Source: an uncultured Tenacibaculum sp. (GTDB lineage: Bacteria; Bacteroidota; Bacteroidia; Flavobacteriales; Flavobacteriaceae). From it: a stretch of DNA of 64,000 nucleotides. A model generated the notes under the pieces. That model did not search any database, had not been told where the DNA came from, and saw nothing but the letters and a program-made list of their open reading frames with translations. Below, piece after piece: positions 1-8,202 of the stretch. The stretch spans positions 372,001 through 436,000 of the forward strand of contig CANLQH010000002.1 of the NCBI GenBank assembly GCA_947493285.1, read 5' to 3'. Numbering within the stretch: the stretch's first letter is position 1; every line of letters starts with the position of its first letter. The position numbers were made by a program, and so were the translations under genes.

Positions 1-264
1 AAAAAAGAAGTTGTAAAACTTGGCTTTGAAAAAGCAGATCATATAATATCAAGCTTACCTTTAACAATTATTCCTAAAGAAATTTCACATACTATTTTAA
101 CTGAAAGCTTCTCTTTTTTAAAGAAAAATGGAATCTTTGTTCAGTATCAATACAGTTTAACTTATTATAAAAAACTAAAAGAAGTATTTGGAGATAACAT
201 TACTTTAAACTTCGAACCATTTAACTTTCCGCCAGCGTTTATTTATAAGTGTTCTAAAAATTAG
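1..264 (+). CDS. C-terminal end of a SAM-dependent (phospholipid N-methyltransferase-like) methyltransferase, truncated by window edge
   Basis: An open frame runs from base 1 to a TAG at 262-264 and encodes the last 87 residues of a protein whose start lies outside the window. The visible part reads ADHIISSLPLTIIP, then a segment LLKKNGIFVQYQY-like, and ends in FNFPPAFIYKCSKN. The SLP motif after a D-I-I strand and the later NGIFVQ strand match the motif IV and beta-6/7 region of class I methyltransferases related to PmtA and RsmA. A role in phosphatidylethanolamine methylation is inferred from this similarity only. The N-terminal SAM-binding GxGxG motif is not visible. Confidence 0.55.
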   Translation, partial: KKEVVKLGFEKADHIISSLPLTIIPKEISHTILTESFSFLKKNGIFVQYQYSLTYYKKLKEVFGDNITLNFEPFNFPPAFIYKCSKN

Positions 265-306
265 TATATTAGCACGAAACCAAACTCATTATCAGAACCC
301 CAAGTG

Positions 307-1212
307 ATGATTGCTATTAAGAATTTTAAAAATCATGGCTTAGTTGCCTTTCTACTTGTTTTAATTGTTGCTATTGGTTATTTATCATACCAAAACGCTG
401 AAGATTACACAGAATTAAAAGATGTTTTTGAGATAGAAAAAAAAGAATTAGAATCTGAACTTAACACGCTTATCAAAGAATATGAGAAAGCTAGTTATAA
501 TAAAGATGAAACTTCTTTAAAGCTTAGAGAAGAGCTTCAAAAAATAATTAAACTTAGAGACACTATCCATAATTTAAAAGCTACAGATTATGGTCTTATC
601 CGATTGTACCGAAAAAGAATCAATAATTTAATTGAAGAAAACAAAAAACTTTTTGCTCAAATAGACTCCCTACACACTATTAATAATCAGTTAATTACAA
701 AAAATGACAGCGTTAAAGTTGCTTTAGAACAAAAAGAAAACATAAACACTAGGTTAAAGTATAAAAATCGTTTTCTCAACCAAGAAAAAAGAATTTTAAG
801 CGATAAGATTGCTACTGCTGAAATTATTGAAATATCATCAATTAAAGCTTTAGCTATGAAAAGAAAGAGTAGCGGAAGACATACTTCTACCTCTAGATCT
901 AGTAGAACAGACGCTTTTAAAACAGAATTTAGTTTATTAGAAAACAAAATTATATCACCTGGAGCAAAACCAATTTATATTCAAATTACTGATAAAAACA
1001 ACAAAGTAATTTCACCAGTAAAAGAAGTGAAATTAAAAAACAAGAATAAAATCTTATGTAGTGATGTTTTAATGGCTGATTATCATAATAAACAACTATC
1101 TGTAATTTCGTTTATTGATGTAAATAGAGATGACATACATAAAGGCGCCTATAAAATTCATGTGTTTGTAGATGGTGTATATAATGGCAACACTGAAATA
1201 AAACTTAGATAA
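307..1212 (+). CDS. Membrane-anchored coiled-coil protein, first copy of a tandem pair
   Basis: The 301-residue protein has a short N-terminal segment, one transmembrane helix at about residues 13-30, then a long heptad-like coiled coil rich in E, K, L and N to about residue 175. After it come a Ser/Arg-rich motif (SSGRHTSTSRSSRTDAFK, about 190-210) and a C-terminal beta-rich domain of about 90 residues ending in VDGVYNGNTEIKLR. A GTG lies at 304, but the ATG at 307 is the more natural start. The topology suggests a bitopic inner-membrane protein with coiled coil and end domain on one side. The next gene is a full-length paralog with the same domain order. I recognise the pattern as common in Flavobacteriia but know no function. 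Confidence 0.75.
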   Translation: MIAIKNFKNHGLVAFLLVLIVAIGYLSYQNAEDYTELKDVFEIEKKELESELNTLIKEYEKASYNKDETSLKLREELQKIIKLRDTIHNLKATDYGLIRLYRKRINNLIEENKKLFAQIDSLHTINNQLITKNDSVKVALEQKENINTRLKYKNRFLNQEKRILSDKIATAEIIEISSIKALAMKRKSSGRHTSTSRSSRTDAFKTEFSLLENKIISPGAKPIYIQITDKNNKVISPVKEVKLKNKNKILCSDVLMADYHNKQLSVISFIDVNRDDIHKGAYKIHVFVDGVYNGNTEIKLR

Positions 1213-1257
1213 AAATGAAATAAAACAATTATTAACCCCTAACTAAACCCCCTATTT

Positions 1258-2157
1258 ATGACCCCTCAAAAAAGAAAAAGCGCACTAATTGTTGTGCTTT
1301 TAATCCTATCGTTATTTCTAACTCTATACTCTTTTCAAAAATCTAGTCAGTATAGTACGCTTCAAAAAGTATTTCAAGATGAAAAAGCTGATTTAGAAAA
1401 GGAATTAGATGAAATAATTAAAGACTACACAGATGTAGTTGTAAGAAAAAAACGCATTTCTAAAAGACTACAAGTTGAACTAGGTAAAATGCAAAACTTA
1501 CGTGACTCTATTAAAAATTTAAGAGTAGACAACTACAATTTAATTAGAAAATACAGAAAAAAAATTGCCAGTTTAGAGCGTGAAAATAAAAAATTATTTA
1601 TCCGTGTTGATTCTTTAAATACAGCTAACGATCAATTAACACAAGACAATCTTGTTGCTAATGAAATCTTAAAACAAAAAGAAACAATAAATGTAGCTCT
1701 AACTAAAAAGTTCAAAAAATTAGAAGTAAAACAAAAAGATTTAGAGGCTAAAGTTGCTATTGGCGGAATTATTAAAACTTCGCCTGTAAAAGTAATTGCG
1801 ATGAAAGAACGTAGCAGTGGTAAGCTAACCTCAACTTCTAGATCTAGTAGAACAGATGCTTTTAAAGTGAATTTTGATTTACTTGAAAACCCAATAACCA
1901 ATGCTGGAGACAAATCAGTTTATATTCAAATAATAGATGAAAACAAAAAAGTTGTTGCTCCAAAAGGTGTTACCAATTTAAAAGACGGAGGAAAAATTCA
2001 ATATACCGACTCTGTTGAAGTTAATTATAACAATGATAGACTTAGCTTAGTTTCTCTTGTTTTAGTTAATAGAGATGATATTAATAAAGGTAAATACACA
2101 ATCAGCACTTTTATTGATGGTGTTTATACAGGCAACACCACCTTAAAACTTAGATAA
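1258..2157 (+). CDS. Membrane-anchored coiled-coil protein, second copy of a tandem pair
   Basis: The 299-residue paralog of the preceding gene starts 46 bases after its stop. It has the same order: transmembrane helix at about 11-27, coiled coil to about 175, motif SSGKLTSTSRSSRTDAFK, and a C-terminal beta domain ending FIDGVYTGNTTLKLR. The motif region is nearly identical between the two genes even at DNA level, while the coiled coils have diverged, so the Ser/Arg motif and the C-terminal domain appear to be the constrained parts. A strong terminator follows directly, which makes the two genes a closed unit. The function is unknown; a periplasmic or cytoplasmic scaffold that homo- or hetero-dimerises through the coiled coil is my inference. 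Confidence 0.75.
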   Translation: MTPQKRKSALIVVLLILSLFLTLYSFQKSSQYSTLQKVFQDEKADLEKELDEIIKDYTDVVVRKKRISKRLQVELGKMQNLRDSIKNLRVDNYNLIRKYRKKIASLERENKKLFIRVDSLNTANDQLTQDNLVANEILKQKETINVALTKKFKKLEVKQKDLEAKVAIGGIIKTSPVKVIAMKERSSGKLTSTSRSSRTDAFKVNFDLLENPITNAGDKSVYIQIIDENKKVVAPKGVTNLKDGGKIQYTDSVEVNYNNDRLSLVSLVLVNRDDINKGKYTISTFIDGVYTGNTTLKLR

Positions 2158-2180
2158 TAAAACACATTTGTCAATTTAAA

Positions 2181-2215
2181 AAGTGAAGAATTAACTTAAT
2201 TCTTCACTTTTTTCT
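2181..2215 (+). terminator. Intrinsic terminator after the coiled-coil pair
   Basis: A perfect 14-base inverted repeat (AAGTGAAGAATTAA and its complement) with a one-base centre is followed by a T-rich tract. It lies 23 bases after the stop of the second coiled-coil gene. Confidence 0.85.
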
Positions 2216-2246
2216 TTTTGAATAGTAATAGTTTAAATGCTTATTT

Positions 2247-2254
2247 TATTTTTG
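2247..2254 (+). promoter_or_regulatory. Bacteroidota-type -7 element for glyS, placed for a leaderless transcript
   Basis: TATTTTTG matches the TAnnTTTG consensus and is followed by exactly four bases and then the glyS ATG at 2259. If TA is at -12/-11, the A of the start codon is +1. No TTG at the usual -33 distance was found. Confidence 0.55.
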
Positions 2255-2258
2255 CACT

Positions 2259-3800
2259 ATGGCAAAACAAGAAGATCAATTTAAAAAAGTTTTATCACAC
2301 GCAAAAGAGTACGGATATGTATTCCAATCGTCTGAAATTTATGACGGATTAAGTGCGGTGTATGATTATGCTCAAAATGGAGTTGAGTTAAAGAAAAACA
2401 TTAGAGATTACTGGTGGAAAGCAATGGTGCAAATGCACGAAAACATTGTAGGAATAGATGCATCTATTTTAATGCATCCAACCACTTGGAAAGCTTCTGG
2501 TCACGTAGATGCTTTTAACGATCCATTAATCGATAATAAAGATTCTAAAAAAAGATATAGAGCTGATGTTTTAGTAGAAGATTATTGTGCTAAAATTGAA
2601 GGAAAGATAGATAAAGAAGTTAAAAAAGCTGCCAAACGTTTTGGTGATGATTTTAACAAAGAAGAATTTCTTGCTACTAACGGAAGAGTTTTAGGATATC
2701 AAGAAAAGATCAATACTATTTTAGGTAGACTAGGTAAATCTTTAGAAAATGAAGATTTAGCTGATGTAAAATTATTGATTGAAGAATTAGAAATTGCTGA
2801 TCCATTAACTGGTTCTAAAAACTGGACAGATGTTAAGCAATTTAACTTAATGTTCGGAACAAAACTTGGAGCTTCTGCTGATACTGCGATGGACTTATAT
2901 TTACGTCCAGAAACTGCACAAGGAATTTTTGTAAACTTCTTAAATGTGCAAAAAACTGGAAGAATGAAAATTCCTTTTGGTATCGCACAAACTGGTAAAG
3001 CTTTTCGTAATGAGATTGTTGCACGTCAATTTATTTTTAGAATGCGTGAATTTGAGCAAATGGAAATGCAATTCTTTGTTAAGCCAGGAACTCAAAAAGA
3101 ATGGTACGACCAATGGAAAGAAACGCGTTTAAGATGGCACTTATCATTAGGAATGGGAGCAGATAATTATCGTTTCCACGACCATGAAAAATTAGCGCAT
3201 TATGCTGATGCTGCCGCTGATATCGAATTCAAATTCCCTTTCGGATTTAAAGAATTAGAAGGAATTCACTCACGTACCAATTTCGATTTAAAAGCACACG
3301 AAGAGTTTTCTGGTAAGAAATTACAATATTTCGACCACGAAGAAAATAAAAACTACACCCCTTATGTGGTAGAAACTTCTATCGGATTAGATAGAATGTT
3401 TTTAGCTGTATTTTCTAAATCTTTACAAGAGGAAGAGTTAGAAAACGGAACAACAAGAACAGTTTTAAAATTACCAGCAGTTTTAGCACCAGTAAAAGCA
3501 GCTATTTTACCATTAGTTAAAAAAGATGGATTACCAGAAATAGCTCGTGAAATAGTTGAGAATTTAAAATGGGACTTCAATGTGTCTTATGACGAAAAAG
3601 ATGCTGTTGGCCGTCGTTATCGCCGCCAAGATGCAAATGGAACTCCTTTTTGTATTACTGTTGATCATGATACTAAAGAAAATAATACTGTTACGATTCG
3701 TCACAGAGATACTATGGAGCAAAAACGTGTTCCAATTTCTGAACTAAGTACTATTATTAAACAAGAAGTAGATGTACGCTCTTGGTTACTAAAAATGTAA
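2259..3800 (+). CDS. glyS: Glycine--tRNA ligase
   Basis: This is a class II aminoacyl-tRNA synthetase of 513 residues, the usual length of the homodimeric bacterial/eukaryotic-type GlyRS found in Bacteroidota. It charges tRNA-Gly in the cytoplasm. Visible family signatures are SGHVDAFNDP near residue 80-90, the RPETAQG motif near 216-222, the motif-2 region TGKAFRNEI near 245, the REFEQMEMQFF stretch near 260, and a C-terminal anticodon-binding domain starting near 405 (KLPAVLAPVKAAILP). It is a single gene with its own promoter and terminator. The start ATG at 2259 fits the family N-terminus. Confidence 0.97.
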   Translation: MAKQEDQFKKVLSHAKEYGYVFQSSEIYDGLSAVYDYAQNGVELKKNIRDYWWKAMVQMHENIVGIDASILMHPTTWKASGHVDAFNDPLIDNKDSKKRYRADVLVEDYCAKIEGKIDKEVKKAAKRFGDDFNKEEFLATNGRVLGYQEKINTILGRLGKSLENEDLADVKLLIEELEIADPLTGSKNWTDVKQFNLMFGTKLGASADTAMDLYLRPETAQGIFVNFLNVQKTGRMKIPFGIAQTGKAFRNEIVARQFIFRMREFEQMEMQFFVKPGTQKEWYDQWKETRLRWHLSLGMGADNYRFHDHEKLAHYADAAADIEFKFPFGFKELEGIHSRTNFDLKAHEEFSGKKLQYFDHEENKNYTPYVVETSIGLDRMFLAVFSKSLQEEELENGTTRTVLKLPAVLAPVKAAILPLVKKDGLPEIAREIVENLKWDFNVSYDEKDAVGRRYRRQDANGTPFCITVDHDTKENNTVTIRHRDTMEQKRVPISELSTIIKQEVDVRSWLLKM

Positions 3801-3822
3801 CAGTAAAATAATATTAAACTAA

Positions 3823-3855
3823 AAACCTATCATGTAAATATGATAGGTTTTTTAT
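3823..3855 (+). terminator. Intrinsic terminator of glyS
   Basis: An 11-base perfect stem (AAACCTATCAT / ATGATAGGTTT) with a six-base loop is followed by a T-rich tract, 23 bases after the glyS stop. Confidence 0.85.
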
Positions 3856-3876
3856 TTTTACACAAAATTCAGATTA

Positions 3877-4104
3877 ATGAAAACAGTTTTAAAAATACTA
3901 TTCATCATCTTTTTACTTTGGATGAGTATCGGAGCCTACTTATTAAATACAGAACACCCAAAAGCCCAAATTATAATGGGATTAGGTGTTATGTATATGT
4001 CTTTTATACTAATGCCTCTATTTATTTACCATCGCTATAAAGATGGTAAATATAAAAAGTATGTAATAGATAACAACAAAGACAAAAAAAAGGCTGAGAA
4101 TTAA
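3877..4104 (+). CDS. Small two-helix membrane protein
   Basis: The 75-residue protein has two hydrophobic helices (about 3-22 and 32-51) separated by a short polar turn (NTEHPKAQ), and a Lys/Asn-rich basic tail (YHRYKDGKYKKYV to the end). The layout suggests a small inner-membrane protein with its charged tail in the cytoplasm. The stop codon sits inside the loop region of the following hairpin terminator. I do not recognise a named family. An overlapping frame at 3840-4040 has no such organised pattern and was not chosen. Confidence 0.6.
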   Translation: MKTVLKILFIIFLLWMSIGAYLLNTEHPKAQIIMGLGVMYMSFILMPLFIYHRYKDGKYKKYVIDNNKDKKKAEN

Positions 4105-4118
4105 TTCTCAGCCTTTTT
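4089..4118. terminator. Bidirectional terminator between convergent genes
   Basis: The near-perfect palindrome AAGGCTGAGAATT / AATTCTCAGCCTT has A-runs on the left and T-runs on the right, so it can serve the small membrane gene (plus) and the TonB receptor (minus). It overlaps the stop codon of the plus-strand gene at 4102-4104. Confidence 0.85.
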
Positions 4119-4140
4119 AATATTTATAAACTAATAAATA

Positions 4141-7017
4141 TTAGTTATTGATTGTCCATGAAACGAAGTATTGAGAACCTGTTGCCCCAACACCTGGTGC
4201 GCTAAAGTATTCTTTTCCTCCTAAGTTAGCTCCACCTAACTTGAAAGTAGATTTCCAAGATGGTACACTATAGTTAATTTGTGCATCAACAACTGTTCTT
4301 GCATCAACCATACCATCAAAGAAAGAAGACTCCCATAAGAACTCATCTTGCCATCTAGCATTAATGTTAAAACCAAAGTTTTTAAATAAATTAGTTTTAC
4401 CAAACTGTAATTTTACTTTGTGTTCAGGTGTGTTAAATCCTGCTTCAAAATCAGGATCAGAAGCTTGATCGAAATCAAATTTAGACCAAGTATAGTTCAT
4501 CCCTAAATTAAATCCGTTAAACACCTTAGTACTCAAACCAATAGAAGCTCCATAAGAATTAATATCTGCATCAGAGTTACTATCAAACTGAATTGGTTTA
4601 AAATGTCCTTGGCCTAAAGCAAATACTCCTAAAGGAAGAGCTGCAGGACCAGTAGGTCCTAAAATAGGCTGAAGGTTAATTGGGTCTGATAAATCAGCTC
4701 TACCATATAAAGGTGCTATAACAGTTTCTGATGCTATAAAATCTTTATACATATTATAGTATCCACTCAAATCAATTGATACTCCTTCAATAACCCCTCT
4801 ATATCCTAATTCAATAGCTGTTACTTTTTCTGGTTTTACTAAATCAACATTAGCTTTTTCTAATAAAGCTGGGTTTACTCCACCACCTGCTAAAAATGCT
4901 TGTAATGATGATAATGTCCATGAATTATTAAAAGCTCCTGTACCTGTAACAGTTGCTGTTCCTCCAATATTTGGATTTGAACCATATAATGCGTTATAAG
5001 TACCGTTAATATAACCTAAAGCTGCAGCTGGTAAATTAGATGCAATCGAAAAAGGATTAGATGTATATCTGTCTAAATTATCTGCAGCAGTACCAATCAA
5101 TAATGCAGATCCTGCATCTAAACCAATATATTGATCTTGTGTAGTAGGGTTTCTAAATCCAGTTTGAACAGACGCTCTAAAATTATGATTTTTGTTTTCA
5201 CCTGCAGCATAAGCTAACGATAAACGTGGAGAAACGTTACCATCAAAGTTCTGAGCTTTATCATAACGAGCAGAAGCTGTAACCTTTAAACGATCGTCCA
5301 TCATTTTCTTTTGAATTTGAGTATACACTCCATACTCATCATATCTAATAGGTCCATTAGCATCTGTAAAGATTGTTCCTCCAGAATTTAATACATATTC
5401 TCTATAAGAACCTCCTACTTGAACCTCAGCCCAATCAATATAGTCACGCAAATTTAAATTTGCATCAGCATGATACAGTTTTGTATTGTCTTTAAACTTA
5501 GAACCTGTAGTTAAATTTGGATCAGCAGTAATTTTATCTAAAGCTGCTTGAAATCCAGATGTACCAGGCACTAAACGATCTCTATCAGCAAAACCTCTTG
5601 CTACATTATGATCAAATGGTGTTACCCCAGGTACTTGACCTAAATAAGCACCTGCATATTCTTGAAACCATTTTTCATCTGATTTCCAACTTCTATTAAC
5701 ATTAATTGCAGCAAAACGAGTATCGTAAGAATCTCCTGCATCTTCTGAAGTTAAATAACCTCTTACAAAGAAGTTCTTTCCTTTAAACTCTAATTTGTGC
5801 TGCTCCATAAAGAAGTTCTTTATGTTGTATCTACTTTGTCCTTGATAAATAGTGTTACCTCTACCAAATTTAGAATTCCATATAATTTCTAAACGATCAT
5901 TTCCTAATGGACGATAATTTAATGAAGCTCCAAATTTCATGCTTTTTGCTTCATTATTCATCAAATCAATATCTTGGTAACCTGTTCTTGAAACTGAAGA
6001 TGATCCAAATGTACCAGCAGGAGCTCCTGCTAATGTGTCCCAATTTAAGATTGTGTTAACCTCATCTCCATATTTATTTAAACCATTATAGTTTGTATTC
6101 CCTGTATGATCAGTAGCATTAGTACCATTCTCATCTCTATAATCAGTAGCATACCACTCAGTACCTTTTAAATAAGATAATGTAGCTTTAGCTGCAAATT
6201 TATCAGAAAAAGCATGCGCCATACGAATACTTGTATCGTAGAAATTATTATCTCCTGCAGCTTCTTGACTTGTAATACCTGTTTTTAAAGAAAAACTAAT
6301 TCCTTGATCGTCAAACGGACTTTTACTAGTCATAAACATAATACCATTAAATGCATTTGCTCCATATAACGCTGAAGATGCTCCTGGTAATAATTCAACT
6401 GTCTTCACATCTAATTCAGACATTCCTAATAAATTTCCTAAAGCAAAGTTTAATGCAGGTGAAGAATTATCCATACCGTCTACTAATTGCATAAAACGCT
6501 CATTAGCGAATGTAGCAAATCCACGAGTGTTAACAGATTTAAAAGTTAAACTGTTTGCATTAATGTCTACTCCTTTTAAGTTTTCTAAACCATCATAGAA
6601 AGATGGTGAAGAAGTATTTTTAATAGCTCTAGTATCCATTCTTTCAATAGTTACAGGAGACTCCATAACACGTTCTGGAGTTCTAGAAGCAGAAATTACA
6701 ACCTCATCTAATGATGTTGCATTTTCTGTTAAACTCACTTCAACAACTTGATTGTTTTTTGTGATTTCAACGTTTTTTGATTGATATCCTAAAGAAGATA
6801 TCTCAATTGTGAAAGGTGGAGTATCAGTTACAGTCATTGTAAACTTTCCATCAAAATCAGTTGAAGTACCAACCGCCTTTCTTAAAACTTTAATGTTCGC
6901 TCCTGGTAATCCTCCTCCAAGAGATGCATCATTGACCGTACCAGAAATGGTAGTCTGAGCAACCATTGCAACAGTACCAAACAGCACAAATGCAACAAGT
7001 AATAGTTTTTTCATCAT
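4141..7017 (-). CDS. TonB-dependent outer membrane receptor with N-terminal carboxypeptidase-regulatory-like domain
   Basis: The 958-residue protein begins with a signal peptide (MMKKLLLVAFVLFGTVAMVAQ, cleaved near residue 21). A CarboxypepD_reg-like beta-sandwich follows at about 22-105 (ISGTVNDASLGGGLPGANI, VGTSTDFDGKF), then the plug at about 115-235 (SASRTPERVMESPV, VNTRGFATFANERFMQL, VELLPGASSALYGANAFNG) and a 22-strand-type barrel with aromatic-rich strands to the C-terminus. It should take up a substrate across the outer membrane using TonB energy. No SusD-like lipoprotein gene lies beside it, so it is not an evident SusCD glycan pair. The substrate cannot be read from the sequence. 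It is transcribed alone on the minus strand. Confidence 0.93.
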   Translation of the reverse strand: MMKKLLLVAFVLFGTVAMVAQTTISGTVNDASLGGGLPGANIKVLRKAVGTSTDFDGKFTMTVTDTPPFTIEISSLGYQSKNVEITKNNQVVEVSLTENATSLDEVVISASRTPERVMESPVTIERMDTRAIKNTSSPSFYDGLENLKGVDINANSLTFKSVNTRGFATFANERFMQLVDGMDNSSPALNFALGNLLGMSELDVKTVELLPGASSALYGANAFNGIMFMTSKSPFDDQGISFSLKTGITSQEAAGDNNFYDTSIRMAHAFSDKFAAKATLSYLKGTEWYATDYRDENGTNATDHTGNTNYNGLNKYGDEVNTILNWDTLAGAPAGTFGSSSVSRTGYQDIDLMNNEAKSMKFGASLNYRPLGNDRLEIIWNSKFGRGNTIYQGQSRYNIKNFFMEQHKLEFKGKNFFVRGYLTSEDAGDSYDTRFAAINVNRSWKSDEKWFQEYAGAYLGQVPGVTPFDHNVARGFADRDRLVPGTSGFQAALDKITADPNLTTGSKFKDNTKLYHADANLNLRDYIDWAEVQVGGSYREYVLNSGGTIFTDANGPIRYDEYGVYTQIQKKMMDDRLKVTASARYDKAQNFDGNVSPRLSLAYAAGENKNHNFRASVQTGFRNPTTQDQYIGLDAGSALLIGTAADNLDRYTSNPFSIASNLPAAALGYINGTYNALYGSNPNIGGTATVTGTGAFNNSWTLSSLQAFLAGGGVNPALLEKANVDLVKPEKVTAIELGYRGVIEGVSIDLSGYYNMYKDFIASETVIAPLYGRADLSDPINLQPILGPTGPAALPLGVFALGQGHFKPIQFDSNSDADINSYGASIGLSTKVFNGFNLGMNYTWSKFDFDQASDPDFEAGFNTPEHKVKLQFGKTNLFKNFGFNINARWQDEFLWESSFFDGMVDARTVVDAQINYSVPSWKSTFKLGGANLGGKEYFSAPGVGATGSQYFVSWTINN

Positions 7018-7180
7018 AATTATAAAATTTGTTAACTAAAGCGCAAAATACGATTTTTTTTTATTTGTAAAAATTTATACCCTATTTTATCACTATAGCA
7101 TTTTTAAAGACTTCTTATTAACAAAATAGCATTTTTATAACTTTATTTAACGATCTGCATTCAACATCTTATACAAATTG

Positions 7181-7188
7181 TATTTTTG
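7181..7188 (+). promoter_or_regulatory. -7 element upstream of ribF that decides the start codon
   Basis: TATTTTTG fits TAnnTTTG. It gives a start of transcription near 7193, downstream of the TTG at 7178, so translation should begin at the TTG at 7211. No clear -33 TTG is present. Confidence 0.5.
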
Positions 7189-7210
7189 CTCAAAACTTAT
7201 ATTTTTAAGC

Positions 7211-8140
7211 TTGGAAATATCTCATTCAATTTTTGATTTTAACCCCTCTCAAAAAACAATAGTTACTATTGGTACTTTTGATGGTGTACATATTGGGCAT
7301 CAACAAATTATTCATAAATTAATTGAGGAAGCGAAAACTTCTAATAAAAAATCTGTTTTACTTACTTTTTTTCCTCACCCAAGAATGGTGTTACAAAAAG
7401 ATGCCTCGATTAAATTAATCAACACAATAGGTGAACGAGCTAAATATTTAGAAAACCTAGGCTTAGATTATTTAATCATTCACCCTTTCAGTAAGGAGTT
7501 TTCTAGACTTACTGCATTAGATTTTGTGCGTGATGTTTTAGTAAATCAACTCGATACTTCTAAATTAATTATTGGTTACGATCATCATTTTGGCAAGAAT
7601 AGAGAAGGTAATATTGAGCAACTAACCGAGTATTCTCATATGTATGATTTTACTGTTGAAGAAATTCCTGCTCAAGATATTGATGAAGTTTCTGTAAGTT
7701 CAACTAAAATTAGAAGAGCTCTTATGGGAGGGGAACTAAAAACTGCTAACAAATATTTAGGCTACAATTTTTCTTTGACTGGAAAGGTGGTTAACGGGAA
7801 GCAATTGGGTGGTAAAATAGGTTTTCCTACAGCAAATATTGATGTTTCTGAAGAATATAAGTTGATCCCAAAAACGGGAGTTTATGTTGTGAAGTCAGTA
7901 ATTGACGAAAATACTGTTTTTGGAATGATGAACATTGGTAATAGACCAACCGTTGATGGCGATCATCAAACTATCGAAGTACACTTTTTTGATTTCAATG
8001 AAGATTTATACAATAAAGAACTTACCATAGAATTACTTTACTTTTTAAGAGACGAACAAAAGTTCGAATCGATTAACGACTTAACCATTCAACTACACAA
8101 AGACAAAGAATCGTCTTTAAACTACCTTAAAAACAATTAA
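7211..8140 (+). CDS. ribF: Bifunctional riboflavin kinase / FAD synthetase
   Basis: RibF phosphorylates riboflavin to FMN and adenylylates FMN to FAD. The N-terminal nucleotidyltransferase domain carries TIGTFDGVHIGHQ near residue 15-28 (GxFDGxHxGH) and the SSTKIRRAL motif near 160. The C-terminal flavokinase domain begins with GKVVNGKQLGGKIGFPTANI near 180-200, containing the PTAN motif. I chose the TTG at 7211, which gives 309 residues: the sequence (L/M)EISHSIFDF aligns with the usual flavobacterial N-terminus, and the -7 element at 7181-7188 lies upstream of it. A TTG at 7178 would lie upstream of that promoter. serS follows after 62 bases with its own promoter. Confidence 0.95.
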   Translation: MEISHSIFDFNPSQKTIVTIGTFDGVHIGHQQIIHKLIEEAKTSNKKSVLLTFFPHPRMVLQKDASIKLINTIGERAKYLENLGLDYLIIHPFSKEFSRLTALDFVRDVLVNQLDTSKLIIGYDHHFGKNREGNIEQLTEYSHMYDFTVEEIPAQDIDEVSVSSTKIRRALMGGELKTANKYLGYNFSLTGKVVNGKQLGGKIGFPTANIDVSEEYKLIPKTGVYVVKSVIDENTVFGMMNIGNRPTVDGDHQTIEVHFFDFNEDLYNKELTIELLYFLRDEQKFESINDLTIQLHKDKESSLNYLKNN

Positions 8141-8149
8141 AGTTCTTCG

Positions 8150-8180
8150 TTGCTAAAGTCTACTGCTTCTTATATCTTTG
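8150..8180 (+). promoter_or_regulatory. Promoter of serS
   Basis: TTG at 8150-8152, a 20-base spacer and TATCTTTG at 8173-8180 match the Bacteroidota -33/-7 consensus. The predicted leader is about 18 bases. Confidence 0.7.
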
Positions 8181-8202
8181 CGGTTCTTAAAATTTTAAAA
8201 AG

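Noticed and set aside
687..947. Minus-strand frame inside the first coiled-coil gene, and a similar one at 1632-1913 inside the second
   Set aside because: Both are mirror images of the conserved Ser/Arg motif and flanks; their mutual similarity follows from the duplicated sense strand. No promoter or start context supports them.
7178..7210. TTG at 7178 as an alternative ribF start, adding 11 residues
   Set aside because: The extra residues do not match the family N-terminus and the -7 element at 7181-7188 places the transcript start downstream of it.
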